Source: Rhodoflexus caldus
Lineage (GTDB): Bacteria; Bacteroidota; Bacteroidia; Cytophagales; Thermoflexibacteraceae
NCBI RefSeq assembly: GCF_021206925.1
Contig: NZ_JAJPRF010000013.1
Coordinates: forward strand, 1-64,000
DNA length: 64,000 bases
Reading direction: 5' to 3'
The notes under the pieces: generated by a model
The model's input: the letters and a program-made list of their open reading frames with translations, nothing else
The model's database searches: none
What the model was told of the DNA's origin: nothing
Translations under genes and position numbers: made by a program
Shown: one piece after another, positions 35,826-44,142 of the stretch
Position numbering within the stretch: the first letter of the stretch is position 1
Layout: the number at the start of each line of letters is the position of its first letter

Positions 35826-36590
35826 GTGATTCGTCCATATATTCTTGCCGAAACCAACTGGAAAGCCGTGCGCGATGCGCGCTTTCAGGTAGCCGTATTG
35901 CCTTGGGGAGCTACCGAGGCTCACAATTTTCATTTACCCTACGGAACGGACACCTATCAGGTGGAGTACGTTGCCGCCGAGGCCGCCCGAATTGCATGGC
36001 AACAAGGCGCACACGTAATAGTGCTGCCTGCCGTTCCCTTTGGTGTCAATACAGGGCAGTTGGATATTCCGCTGTGCATGAACATGAACCCCAGCACCCA
36101 ACTGGCGGTACTGAAAGACATTGCCGACGTAATATGGCGTGCAGGTATTCCCAAGTTGGTGATTATGAACGGGCACGGCGGCAACGATTTTAAGCAAATG
36201 ATTCGCGAGCTGTCGGCACTGTTTCCCGAACTGTTTGTTTGTGCGCTCAACTGGTACCGCGCCGCCGACTGGCACAAATATTTCCCCGAACCGGGCGACC
36301 ATGCCGGACAAATGGAGACCTCTGCCATGATGCACATTGCCCCGCATTTGGTACTGCCGTTGAGCAAAGCGGGCAACGGCAGCGAGCGCAAGTTTATCCC
36401 CAAAGCCCTACGCGAAGGTTGGGCAGTGGCACAACGTGCATGGACACAAATCAGTGCCGATACAGGCGTAGGCAACCCGCAAGGCTCTTCCTCCGACTTG
36501 GCAGAACCTTACTTGGCGGCCTGTGCGCAAAACATCGCCGAGTTTTGGGTAGAGTTGGCCTCCTTGCCCAATGAGGGCTTGTATGAGTAG
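35826..36590 (+). CDS. Creatininase family amidohydrolase, 254 aa
   Basis: Metal-dependent hydrolase fold. Ligands appear as in the family: 'LPWGATEAHNFHLPYGTDT' near residue 26-43 (Glu, His, Asp), 'VIMNGHGGNDFKQM' near 117 (the N-G-H-G-G motif), and 'DHAGQMETSAMMHIAP' near 160 (Glu). All are present. The family contains creatinine hydrolase and formamide hydrolases of other pathways; substrate not determinable here. The start is GTG at 35826, since no ATG precedes the first motif. Confidence 0.85.
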   Translation: MIRPYILAETNWKAVRDARFQVAVLPWGATEAHNFHLPYGTDTYQVEYVAAEAARIAWQQGAHVIVLPAVPFGVNTGQLDIPLCMNMNPSTQLAVLKDIADVIWRAGIPKLVIMNGHGGNDFKQMIRELSALFPELFVCALNWYRAADWHKYFPEPGDHAGQMETSAMMHIAPHLVLPLSKAGNGSERKFIPKALREGWAVAQRAWTQISADTGVGNPQGSSSDLAEPYLAACAQNIAEFWVELASLPNEGLYE

Positions 36591-36678
36591 CCACGCTCCG
36601 TCGGATTATTGTTGCAACAAATAAGGTTTGTCGGAAATTCTGTAACTTTCCTTCAATCACCATTAAAACTGTGAGAAA

Positions 36679-38145
36679 ATGAAAGACAAACCTAGCGACT
36701 CATCCCAATCATTCTCTCGGCGCGATTTTATTAAAGGAGCGGGAGCTTCTTTGGCGCTGTTTACCATTGTGCCACGCCATGTACTGGGCGGTGTGGGCTA
36801 TATCCCCCCAAGCGACAAACTCAACATTGCAGGTGTAGGCGTAGGCGGCCGCGGCTATGACATCCTCAAAGGAGCTTACAACAACGGCACGGAAAACATT
36901 GTTGCCCTTTGCGATGTGGATGATGCGCGCGCAGCCAATACCTACAAAGAATACCCCAATGCGAAACGCTACCGCGATTTCCGCAAAATGCTGGAAGCCC
37001 AGAAAGACATTGATGCGGTGATGATTGGCACACCCGACCACACGCACGCCGTTATTGCGATGGCAGCCATGCAAATGGGCAAACACGTATATGTGGAAAA
37101 ACCTCTGACACACAACATCCGCGAGGCACGGATGCTGACCGAAGCTGCACGCCGCTACAAAGTAGCCACGCAGATGGGCAATCAGGGCAATTCCAGCGAA
37201 GACATCCGCAAAATTGCCGAGTGGATTCAGGGCGGCGTAATTGGCGAAGTACGCACCGTACAGGCATGGACAAACCGTCCCATCTGGCCACAGGGCAAAC
37301 CCGTCCCCAAAGGCGGCGAAAAGATTCCTGCCACTTTGGACTGGGACTTGTGGCTCGGCCCCGCAGCAATGCGCCCTTACAGCCCCGAATATCTGCCCTT
37401 CAAATGGCGCGGCTGGTGGGATTTCGGCACGGGTGCGCTCGGCGATATGGCTTGCCACATCATTGACCCCGTATTTATGGCACTCAAACTCGGCTATCCT
37501 ACGAGCGTAGAAGCCAGTGTGAGCAGCGTTTTTATAGATGATTTTAAAATGGGCGAATTTCCCGAAAGTTGCCCCCCTTCTTCTATCATTCACTTGGAGT
37601 TTCCGGCCAGAGAAGGAATGCCGCCTGTCAGCCTGCACTGGTACGACGGCGGACTGATGCCACAGCGCCCCGCAGAACTCAAAGACAACGAACAAATGGG
37701 CGACTGGGGCGGCGGTGTGATTTTTGAAGGCACTCGGGGCAAAATTATGTGCGGCACCTATGCACGCAACCCAACCTTGCTGCCAACCTCTGCCATGAAC
37801 TACTTCAAACAGCCCGAACCTACCATTCCGCGCGTACAAGGCAACCACCAAACCAGTTGGGTAGCGGCATGTAAAGCAGGAAACCTCGAAGCTGCCAATA
37901 AACTGGCAAGCTCCAACTTTGACTATGCAGGCCCGCTGACCGAAACCGTTCTGATGGGTAACTTGGCGCTGCGCAGCCTGAACATCAAGGAAATGGTAAA
38001 AGGAACAGACGGCAGAGAAACTACCGTTTACACAGGCAAGAAAAAGCTGCTTTGGGATGGAGCGAATATGCGCATCACCAACTATGAGCCTGCCAATCAG
38101 TTTGTAGGGCGCGAGTACCGCAGCGGTTGGGAAATCAAAGGATAA
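36679..38145 (+). CDS. Tat-exported Gfo/Idh/MocA family oxidoreductase, 488 aa
   Basis: Twin-arginine signal at the N-terminus ('[17 protein letters not shown]'), so the folded enzyme with bound NAD(P) is exported. The Rossmann domain has '[18 protein letters not shown]' near residue 50 and 'IVALCDVDD'. '[30 protein letters not shown]' (E-K-P motif with catalytic Lys) lies near 118-147. The C-terminal half is the alpha/beta substrate domain with '[12 protein letters not shown]' and '[19 protein letters not shown]', usual in the secreted members of Bacteroidota that act on glycosides or sugar derivatives. It may act with the DUF1080 enzyme class, but that gene is 13 kb away. Substrate unknown. 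Confidence 0.92.
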   Translation: MKDKPSDSSQSFSRRDFIKGAGASLALFTIVPRHVLGGVGYIPPSDKLNIAGVGVGGRGYDILKGAYNNGTENIVALCDVDDARAANTYKEYPNAKRYRDFRKMLEAQKDIDAVMIGTPDHTHAVIAMAAMQMGKHVYVEKPLTHNIREARMLTEAARRYKVATQMGNQGNSSEDIRKIAEWIQGGVIGEVRTVQAWTNRPIWPQGKPVPKGGEKIPATLDWDLWLGPAAMRPYSPEYLPFKWRGWWDFGTGALGDMACHIIDPVFMALKLGYPTSVEASVSSVFIDDFKMGEFPESCPPSSIIHLEFPAREGMPPVSLHWYDGGLMPQRPAELKDNEQMGDWGGGVIFEGTRGKIMCGTYARNPTLLPTSAMNYFKQPEPTIPRVQGNHQTSWVAACKAGNLEAANKLASSNFDYAGPLTETVLMGNLALRSLNIKEMVKGTDGRETTVYTGKKKLLWDGANMRITNYEPANQFVGREYRSGWEIKG

Positions 38146-38262
38146 GCAAAAAGCTAAGTCGCAATGAGCGCAAAGGTCTTTATCGCAACGTCCGCAGAGT
38201 AAATATTCTTTGTGCCCTCGGCGATAACCTTTGCGTTCTTAGCGGTAAAAAAGATATTGCCC
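38146..38262. repeat. Palindromic GCAAAGGT-type intergenic repeat (family 3)
   Basis: Two arms, 'CGCAATGAGCGCAAAGGT' (about 38160-38177) and 'ACCTTTGCGTTCTTAGCG' (about 38227-38244), are nearly reverse-complementary and end in GGTAAAAAA. A related sequence is at 56105-56172. This type of 'CTTTGCG..CTTNGCGG' sequence is found between genes in many bacteria. Confidence 0.5.
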
Positions 38263-38274
38263 TCAGAAATTCAT

Positions 38275-38282
38275 TAAGTTTG
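38275..38282 (+). promoter_or_regulatory. -7 element directly before xdhC-like gene
   Basis: TAAGTTTG matches TAnnTTTG and ends 6 nt before the ATG at 38288, so transcription would begin at or very near the start codon (leaderless mRNA). No -33 TTTG at the right spacing. Confidence 0.35.
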
Positions 38283-38287
38283 CCACC

Positions 38288-39421
38288 ATGCAGGAAATCA
38301 AGCGACTGACAGAAGCGTATCATGCCATTGACTTCAGCCTCCGCAAGGCAGCGCTGGCAACCGTAATTCGGGTAGAAGGTTCTGCCTACCGCCGCCCGGG
38401 TGCGCGAATGCTCATGACAGACGACGGACGCTGGACAGGTGCTATTTCAGGCGGTTGTTTAGAAGGGGATGCCTTGCGCAAAGCCCGCAGGGTCATTCTT
38501 TCAGGGCAGCCCGAGGTGGTTACTTACGATACCATGGACGACAGCAGCGCCACTGCGCTTGGCGTCGGGCTGGGCTGCAACGGCATTATTGACGTACTCA
38601 TAGAACCTATTGATGCGCAAGACCGATTCGGGCATTTTGCCATCCTTCAAAATTTCATCGGGAAAAACAGGCCGGAAGTAGTGGCTACCGTTACGGCGGT
38701 CAGCGGCTTGCCTTTACAGGTTGGCGAGCGCTACTACCAAAGCGGCGAAACCGTTTTACACCTCTCCCACTCGGGCATTCAGGCACAACTGCTCGCACAA
38801 CTGCCCGTAATGCTCATGCAGGGGCGCAACCAACTCGTCCGCCTGACAGAAGGAGAAGGCTATGCCGATGTTTTTGTGGAAATGCTGCAACCGCCCGTCC
38901 GATTGGTTATTTTTGGCGGCGGCTATGATGTAGCACCTGTTGTTGCGCTTGCCAAAGCCACGGGTTGGGATGTTACCGTAACGGACGATTGCGTGGCGCA
39001 CGTAGGCCCTAAGCGATTCCCGATGGCAGATGCCGTATGTGCCATTCCCCGCGAGGTGGCAGTAGAACAATTGGAACTCAACAAATGGTCTGCCGCCGTG
39101 CTGATGTCGCACAACTACAAGTACGACCTTGCCATTTTGCGGCAGTTGCTCCGTAGCGATGTTCGGTACATCGGCATTTTGGGGCCTCGCAAGCGCGGCG
39201 ATAAAATGCTGGCGGAGCTTGCCCCTGAACTTTCCGCCCTGAATAGTGCCGAAAGAGAATTATTTGAAGAAAAACTGCACAGCCCCATCGGGCTGGATAT
39301 TGGCGCAGAAACACCCGAAGAAATCGCCGTTTCCATTGTTGCCGAAGTAATGGCCGCCTTCCGCAATCGCAACGGGCAGTGCCTGAAATACCGCAACCAA
39401 CCTATCCACAGCCATGCCTGA
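38288..39421 (+). CDS. XdhC family molybdenum hydroxylase maturation protein, 377 aa
   Basis: XdhC/CoxF proteins bind molybdenum cofactor and insert it, after sulfuration, into xanthine dehydrogenase-type enzymes. N-terminal XdhC domain: 'VEGSAYRRPGARMLMTDDGRWTGAISGGCLEGD' near residue 25-60. C-terminal Rossmann domain: 'LVIFGGGYDVAPVVALAKATGWDVTVTDD' near 205 and 'VLMSHNYKYDLAILRQLL', 'YIGILGPRKRG'. It overlaps the next gene by 8 nt. Its clients are presumably the 2Fe-2S (41461) and molybdopterin (57452) subunits. Confidence 0.9.
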   Translation: MQEIKRLTEAYHAIDFSLRKAALATVIRVEGSAYRRPGARMLMTDDGRWTGAISGGCLEGDALRKARRVILSGQPEVVTYDTMDDSSATALGVGLGCNGIIDVLIEPIDAQDRFGHFAILQNFIGKNRPEVVATVTAVSGLPLQVGERYYQSGETVLHLSHSGIQAQLLAQLPVMLMQGRNQLVRLTEGEGYADVFVEMLQPPVRLVIFGGGYDVAPVVALAKATGWDVTVTDDCVAHVGPKRFPMADAVCAIPREVAVEQLELNKWSAAVLMSHNYKYDLAILRQLLRSDVRYIGILGPRKRGDKMLAELAPELSALNSAERELFEEKLHSPIGLDIGAETPEEIAVSIVAEVMAAFRNRNGQCLKYRNQPIHSHA

Positions 39422-40013
39422 ACCAATTCATAATACCGTTATTGCCATTTTAGCCGCCGGCGCATCTTCGCGCATGGGCAGCCACAAAGCCCTGCTCAAC
39501 TGGCGCGGGCAGCCGTTAGTGGCACATGTTGCAAAAATGGCGCTGGGGGCAGGTGCGGCAAATGTTGCCGTTATCACCGGTTCGCAGTACAAAGAAGTGC
39601 AACAAGCCGTTGCGGATTTACCCGTACAAACGGTTTACAGCCCGCATTGGGAGTCAGGGATGGCACATTCCATTGCAGTTGCGGCAAAGTGGGCACACAA
39701 ACAACAGGCCGAAGGTTTACTCATTATGGTTTGCGACCAACCCTTTGTGAGCGTGGAACTGTTGCAACAGATTTTACAAAAAGCCGATTCAGGCACATCA
39801 CCGATTGTGGCCTCTGTTTATGCCAATGGTGTCAAAGGTGTGCCGGCGTGGTTCGACGAAAGTTTTTTTGAGTACCTCTACCACCTCAAAGGCGATATCG
39901 GTGCGCGCAAAATCATCGGGCAGTTTGCCGATATGATTGCCGCCGTCCCTTTTCCCGAAGGCGAAATTGATTTAGACACCCCCGAGCAGTACCGCCAATT
40001 TGCGGAGGAATAA
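39414..40013 (+). CDS. Molybdenum cofactor nucleotidyltransferase (MocA-like), 199 aa
   Basis: NTP transferase that adds CMP (MocA) or a related nucleotide to molybdopterin for hydroxylase-type enzymes. 'ILAAGASSRMGSHKALLNWRGQPLVAHV' is the pyrophosphorylase signature with the catalytic Arg/Lys. 'LIMVCDQPFVSVELLQQIL' near 105 has the metal-binding Asp, and 'EIDLDTPEQY' closes the fold. The start lies inside the xdhC-like gene by 8 nt, so the two are translationally coupled, which supports the molybdenum role over a mobA-type one. Confidence 0.88.
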   Translation: MPEPIHNTVIAILAAGASSRMGSHKALLNWRGQPLVAHVAKMALGAGAANVAVITGSQYKEVQQAVADLPVQTVYSPHWESGMAHSIAVAAKWAHKQQAEGLLIMVCDQPFVSVELLQQILQKADSGTSPIVASVYANGVKGVPAWFDESFFEYLYHLKGDIGARKIIGQFADMIAAVPFPEGEIDLDTPEQYRQFAEE

Positions 40014-40072
40014 CCCTGCGTTTGCGGCAAAGGCAGCTAATACGAATGAATGCCGACTTGGTCATTTATGCA

Positions 40073-40123
40073 TTAGACCTGACAGGTATCGGAGCCCCCT
40101 CAGGTCTAAATACTTGATTTTCA
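40073..40123. repeat. Family 1 palindromic repeat
   Basis: TTAGACCTGA (40073-40082) pairs perfectly with TCAGGTCTAA (40100-40109), followed by 'TACTTGATTTTCA'. Read on the minus strand it begins TGAAAATCAAGTATTTAGACCTGA, as in the other copies. Confidence 0.6.
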
Positions 40124-40146
40124 AAAATATGCTTTTGTATAAATCT

Positions 40147-40204
40147 GCCGTCAGGGATATCCTAAGAAAACGCTGTCGGTGGACAAAGTCCCTGCCGACA
40201 GTTT
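40147..40204 (-). repeat. Family 2 repeat (58-bp copy)
   Basis: Read on the minus strand it matches 57163-57220 along its length with about a dozen differences ('AACTG..GGCAGGGACTT.GTCCAC.GACA..GTTTT.TTAGG.TATCCCTG'). CTGTCGG (40173-40179) pairs with CCGACAG (40195-40201). It ends 8 nt before the TssO-like stop. Confidence 0.65.
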
Positions 40205-40211
40205 CATCCAC

Positions 40212-41081
40212 TTACTTAATCACTGCAATTTGATCCATCAATGCTTTGGCATCGCGCTTAACTTCCTCGTCGCGGGTGCGGTCGTGTACGGCCTTGGCTA
40301 TTTCCCAAGCAGCATCGCGCAGTTTGCCGCGTTCGCTGCGTTCAAACAGTTTCTTGTTAAGGGCTGCACTGCGCAAACCGTCGGCTTTGCCTAACTCAAT
40401 GCGCTCTGTCATTTCGGTTTTCATGGACGTTTTTTCGTCTTCGCATTGCTTCAAGGAAGCCTGCAATGCCGCCGAATTATCGGGAGCAGGTTTATTGCCG
40501 CCGCCCCCACCGCCGCCTGCATTTTGTTTCATAGCCAGTTGCAGGTCTTTCATTTCTATTTGGCGTTTCAGGTCTGCAATCTCGCTTTTGAGTTCGTCTA
40601 TGCGCTTCACGGCATCACCTGCCGAGGCGAGTGTTTCCTGCAAACTGCCTATTTTGATGCGATATGCTGCCAGCGTATTGAATGCCCCCAGCGCGTTGGC
40701 ATAATACCCGTTTTCGGCTTTGGAAATTTCCGGACGAGGTGCGGTTTTGCCTTCCTCTATCAGCCGCAGCATGACCGACTCATAGTTTTTTGCCTGTGCT
40801 GCCAGCGAGGCTCGTTGCATATCGGCCTGTGGCATACCGTCCATTTTCTGGTCTAAGTCGTAGAGATAACCTACTTGCCGCGCCAGCGAATCCATTTCTA
40901 AAAGCAGGCGTTCATAGGTCGCCGCTTTTTTCTGCAAGGCTTGATTTTCTTCTTTTAAATAGCCCTCGGGGGCTCGCAGTAAAAAAAACATTGCCCCCAA
41001 CGGCAGCATCAACGACAACAAATATGTTCCCAAAAATTTTTTAACTGCTTTGCTGCGGGCTTCTTTGTTCAGTGGTTCCAT
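40212..41081 (-). CDS. TssO-like T6SS-iii membrane protein, 289 aa
   Basis: The N-terminus has 'LNKEARSKAVKKFLGTYLLSLMLPLGAMFFLL' with one membrane span at about residues 18-35, a basic cytoplasmic tail ahead of it, and then a long helical part. This order is that of TssO, a small membrane protein unique to the Bacteroidota type VI secretion subtype. The domain after the span includes 'LLLEMDSLARQVGYLYDLDQKM'. At 289 aa it is longer than usual for TssO; the extra part has coiled coils, a Gly-rich linker of about 8 glycines and a conserved-looking C-terminal helical segment. Assignment is supported by tssK 1.8 kb upstream on the same strand but remains moderate. It could be another membrane coiled-coil protein. 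Confidence 0.5.
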   Translation of the reverse strand: MEPLNKEARSKAVKKFLGTYLLSLMLPLGAMFFLLRAPEGYLKEENQALQKKAATYERLLLEMDSLARQVGYLYDLDQKMDGMPQADMQRASLAAQAKNYESVMLRLIEEGKTAPRPEISKAENGYYANALGAFNTLAAYRIKIGSLQETLASAGDAVKRIDELKSEIADLKRQIEMKDLQLAMKQNAGGGGGGGNKPAPDNSAALQASLKQCEDEKTSMKTEMTERIELGKADGLRSAALNKKLFERSERGKLRDAAWEIAKAVHDRTRDEEVKRDAKALMDQIAVIK

Positions 41082-41166
41082 GGTTATTTTTAATGTTCAG
41101 TGATTCACAATCGGCAGAACTCATCGCGTGTTTTACACGTTCTGTAATTGACCTTTAAGATAAAAA

Positions 41167-41367
41167 ATGGAAAGCGAAAAATCACCAAAAGAAGAAATCA
41201 GTATCAAAGAAGTTTCTCCGACAGAAGAGCAAGTTCAGGAAACCTACATCCCCGACTTTCGTCAGACAGTAGCAGACACACGGTCAAAAACCTGCGGCAT
41301 CACTTGGAAACTCCACCCGACAGCCGATGATGAGGTAAGCGATGACACGGATTCCGACGAAGATTAA
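41167..41367 (+). CDS. Small acidic protein, 66 aa
   Basis: Starts ATG (MESEKSPKEEIS) and is highly charged; it ends in an Asp/Glu run 'DDEVSDDTDSDED'. The middle contains 'KTCGITWKLHP'. No span or signal peptide. It lies alone between the divergent TssO-like gene and the convergent 2Fe-2S gene, with a shared terminator after it. No family recognised. Reality of the gene is likely but not certain. Confidence 0.5.
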   Translation: MESEKSPKEEISIKEVSPTEEQVQETYIPDFRQTVADTRSKTCGITWKLHPTADDEVSDDTDSDED

Positions 41368-41390
41368 TAGGGTAAAAACTTAACAGTCAG

Positions 41391-41435
41391 AAAAATACAC
41401 TCCCAACAGATGCCGAACACCTGTCGGGAGTGTAT
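41391..41435. terminator. Bidirectional terminator
   Basis: ATACACTCCC (41395-41404) pairs with GGGAGTGTAT (41426-41435), and AACAG/CTGTC add an inner stem. A-run at 41391-41395 gives a T-run on the minus strand for the 2Fe-2S gene. Confidence 0.75.
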
Positions 41436-41460
41436 GCCGAAGAGGCCTAATATGCAGGCA

Positions 41461-41949
41461 CTATTTACCGTCAGTTTTGGCGGGTTGCCCCTGCATCATG
41501 GCAACGGCGCGGTGGATGGCCTTGCGAATGCGTGGATACGTACCACAACGGCACAGATTGCCTTGCATGGCTTTGTCAATATCCTCGTCGGTCGGCTGCG
41601 GTTTTTCTTTAAGCAGGGCTACGGCCGCCATAATTTGCCCCGACTGGCAGTAACCGCATTGCGGCACTTGTTCGGCTATCCATGCCTGCTGCACCGGATG
41701 GCTCAGGTCTGCACTGATACCTTCTATGGTTGTAATTTTTTTGCCCTGCGCAGCCATGACAGGATAAGTACACGAGCGAATCGGTTTACCGTCTATATGC
41801 ACCGTACATGCGCCGCACTGCGAAATACCGCATCCGAATTTTGTACCGGTTAAATCGGCAAAATCGCGGATAGCCCACAGCAACGGCATCTGCTGGTCAA
41901 TATCCATTTGGTAATCCTTTCCGTTAATAGTAAGCGTAATGGCAGCCAT
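41461..41949 (-). CDS. 2Fe-2S subunit of a molybdenum hydroxylase, 162 aa
   Basis: The small iron-sulfur subunit (IorA/CoxS type) that passes electrons from a molybdopterin subunit. The plant-ferredoxin cluster motif is '[25 protein letters not shown]' near residue 37-60 (C-x4-C-x2-C-x11-C). The second cluster is '[12 protein letters not shown]' near 100 and '[16 protein letters not shown]' near 134. Both clusters are complete. The start at 41949 agrees with family N-termini; the frame extends 10 residues upstream but without benefit. The molybdopterin partner is expected next to it but is instead at 57452-59620 on the same strand. Confidence 0.93.
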   Translation of the reverse strand: MAAITLTINGKDYQMDIDQQMPLLWAIRDFADLTGTKFGCGISQCGACTVHIDGKPIRSCTYPVMAAQGKKITTIEGISADLSHPVQQAWIAEQVPQCGYCQSGQIMAAVALLKEKPQPTDEDIDKAMQGNLCRCGTYPRIRKAIHRAVAMMQGQPAKTDGK

Positions 41950-41976
41950 AACAATGCGGATTTTAAACGTTATAGT

Positions 41977-41984
41977 CAAAGTTA
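41977..41984 (-). promoter_or_regulatory. -7 element of the 2Fe-2S gene
   Basis: On the minus strand TAACTTTG matches TAnnTTTG, 27 nt before the ATG. No -33 TTTG. Confidence 0.4.
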
Positions 41985-42065
41985 AAAATTGCGGCTGAGA
42001 AAATGCTATATGCGCTTGTTTTTTTAATCAGTGGCCGATATTGATAAAAAGCCGCAATTGATAAC

Positions 42066-42073
42066 TAAATTTG
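42066..42073 (+). promoter_or_regulatory. -7 element of the HMA protein gene
   Basis: TAAATTTG matches TAnnTTTG, 43 nt before the ATG. A -33-like ATTG lies about 22 nt upstream. Confidence 0.4.
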
Positions 42074-42115
42074 CTATGGAATTATTGATTAACTTACTCA
42101 TTCAACCGCTTAGCT

Positions 42116-42331
42116 ATGTCAAAAACACACAAATTTGCCACTAATATTAACTGTGGCGGCTGTATTGCCAAGGTTACACCTTTTATTAATGCTGTTGAAG
42201 TTATAGAAACATGGTCGGTAGATACTACCAATCCGCAAAAAATTTTAACGGTACAAACAGCAACAGACTCTCCCGAACAGGTTGTGGAAGCTGTGAAAAA
42301 GGCCGGCTTCAAAATAGAGCCTTTATCTTAG
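42116..42331 (+). CDS. Heavy-metal-associated (HMA) domain protein, 71 aa
   Basis: A ferredoxin-like small domain with the metal motif 'NINCGGCIAKVTPFI' near residue 11 (C-x-x-C), and 'VETWSVDTTNPQKILTVQ' as second half. The usual C-terminal phrase 'VVEAVKKAGFKIEPL' is present. Copper-chaperone-like; the ligand is inferred from the family. No metal ATPase or transporter is in the neighbourhood. It has its own -7 element and precedes the response regulator by 65 nt. Confidence 0.9.
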   Translation: MSKTHKFATNINCGGCIAKVTPFINAVEVIETWSVDTTNPQKILTVQTATDSPEQVVEAVKKAGFKIEPLS

Positions 42332-42395
42332 GCTGCGGGTAAGTCCGAATAAAACAAACAACTTCTTTATATTTTTTTGAACAGCAATCAAGCAG

Positions 42396-42776
42396 ATGAA
42401 TAACCCGCTTATTTTGGTTATAGACGATGACAAAGCCATTCGTTTTTTGTTAGAGCGGATTTTTGCTGACAAGTTTAGTGTCAAATCTTTTGGCGATGTC
42501 ATTCACGCTACCGCTTGGCTGGATGAGGGTAATATTCCGCATGTCATCATTTGCGATATTAATATGCCCTATATCAGTGGCATAGAGTTTATGCTAAACA
42601 TTCACAGCAGCGGTATTTACGGCAATGTGCCCATCATTATGCTTTCCAGTTTCAGCCAAGAGGAAGCGGGTAAAAAATGCATGGAAATGGGTGCGTATGC
42701 CTATTTTGAAAAACCCTTTGATCCGCAGGAACTTCTACAAACAGTTCACAAAATTTTCGGAGAAACCAATTCGTAA
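42396..42776 (+). CDS. Single-domain response regulator, 126 aa
   Basis: Stand-alone receiver domain. Acidic pair 'VIDDDKAI' near residue 8-10, phospho-acceptor Asp in 'IICDINMPYISG' near residue 52, Ser in 'IIMLSSFSQ' near 81, and Lys in 'YFEKPFDPQEL' near 106. No output domain follows, so it acts through protein contact. It is convergent with tssK. Partner kinases may include the large sensors at 44838 and 48375. Confidence 0.9.
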   Translation: MNNPLILVIDDDKAIRFLLERIFADKFSVKSFGDVIHATAWLDEGNIPHVIICDINMPYISGIEFMLNIHSSGIYGNVPIIMLSSFSQEEAGKKCMEMGAYAYFEKPFDPQELLQTVHKIFGETNS

Positions 42777-42915
42777 GTTAAGATGGGAGGGTTGCAGTAG
42801 CAGCCCCTTATATGCAACAGTTCGTCGCCTGTGGAGCGCATACAAGCGACAAACTGAAAAGGTACATCAGCACTCAATTACTTTCATCTGCCGAAGCGCG
42901 GGCGATAAACCGACG

Positions 42916-44073
42916 CTAAATCGGGCTCCATCGGTTTTTCTTTTCTACGGGCGTAGCCTCCACAACCGGATTTTCCACAACAAAAACGGTTTGCTGTCCT
43001 TTCCGCTTACCAATAAACTCCAACTGGCTTAACTTTCCGAATAAATCTACCAGCAGGCGCATGAAGTCATCTATTTCGCTGATGATGGGCGCAATTTCGG
43101 CGTGGTTATATTGCAGTGTAATCAGTGTATCCAATTTAAACTCTATTGCGCCGGAAGCTACCCCCGACCACTCGGCAAAATAACCGAGCAATTCTTCGCG
43201 GTCTTTGTCGGGCAGCAGATTGATACCTGTTTTCAGTGTCTGGATGAGTTGTAACAGAAACTCCATCATTACCACGGGCGGTTTGTGAGGCATAAACCAG
43301 CGGAAAGCAATGATTTCATCGGACATGCTGAAAAGCAGTTTTTCCAGCACAAAGTAGATACTCTCGCCAAGGGTGCTTTTGCTTTTGCTGCGGATTTTAT
43401 GCACAATGCGAAAAGCGTAGGTTTCCAAATCGTTGAGCAAGGAGGCAAAGCTGAGGTAGCTCTCCATCAATAGCGGAAAACTGTTTACTGCCATACAGGC
43501 AGGAATGTAATTGCGCACCGGTTTGAGTTCGCCGCTTTGGTAAATAATTTTACCAATAATCAGGTGTGAAACGTTGAAAGAAGCCGTTTGAATCTGACTG
43601 GCGGGAACAATGCTTACTTTGTAGCCCGGTACGGTGTAAGGATGGCGCGGCGGATGTTCTTCCATTTGCGGCTCGCCGGCAGGTTGGCGGGCAAACAAAT
43701 CCACACTCAGCACCACGTAAAATATGTTTTCTTTGGAAGGCTGAATGTTGTACTGTTGCAACAATTGGCTGTAAGAAGTGTTCAGCACCAAATCGTCGCT
43801 TTGGATGATTTCAATGCGGCAGCCGTCGGCCGTAACAGCCCGGCAATTGACCACTTTTACATTGATTTGCTGCGTATAGTCGCAACTGATAAATACTTCG
43901 TAGGATTTACTGCCTTCCGAAGGCAACAGACCATAACTGTGGCTGCTCAGCCCCAATGCAATGGCATCGCGCACGCGGTCAATGGTAAAATTTTCCATTT
44001 CCAGGAAGTGCTTCCTGGCTATTTTCATGCCGTCAATCCAATTGACCGAACGATGGCTAAGTTCCGAAAACAT
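42916..44073 (-). CDS. tssK: T6SS baseplate protein TssK (Bacteroidota subtype), 385 aa
   Basis: TssK links the baseplate wedge of the type VI secretion system to the membrane complex. The N-terminus has the typical 'VNWIDGMKIARKHFLEMENFTIDRVRDA', equal to the 'V-x-W-x-x-G-M-x-x-x-x-x-H-F' signature of TssK. The rest has the expected shell ('GLLPSEGSKSYEVFISCDYTQQINVKVVNCRAVTADGCRIEI') and the C-terminal helical part ('LLESYLSFASLLNDLE', 'FAEWSGVASGAIEFKLDTLI'). The ATG at 44073 is chosen because the 18 residues before it are not conserved-looking. No other T6SS tube, sheath or baseplate gene is adjacent. Confidence 0.8.
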   Translation of the reverse strand: MFSELSHRSVNWIDGMKIARKHFLEMENFTIDRVRDAIALGLSSHSYGLLPSEGSKSYEVFISCDYTQQINVKVVNCRAVTADGCRIEIIQSDDLVLNTSYSQLLQQYNIQPSKENIFYVVLSVDLFARQPAGEPQMEEHPPRHPYTVPGYKVSIVPASQIQTASFNVSHLIIGKIIYQSGELKPVRNYIPACMAVNSFPLLMESYLSFASLLNDLETYAFRIVHKIRSKSKSTLGESIYFVLEKLLFSMSDEIIAFRWFMPHKPPVVMMEFLLQLIQTLKTGINLLPDKDREELLGYFAEWSGVASGAIEFKLDTLITLQYNHAEIAPIISEIDDFMRLLVDLFGKLSQLEFIGKRKGQQTVFVVENPVVEATPVEKKNRWSPI

Positions 44074-44142
44074 ACGAAAGCGATTTATTAAGGCATACCT
44101 GATTACAATTAGGCAATTCTTCTCCAAAAAAGCAAATCAGGC

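Noticed and set aside
36709-37851. 380-codon minus-strand frame opposite the Gfo/Idh/MocA gene
   Set aside because: The plus strand encodes a well-supported enzyme; the antisense protein has no recognisable motif.
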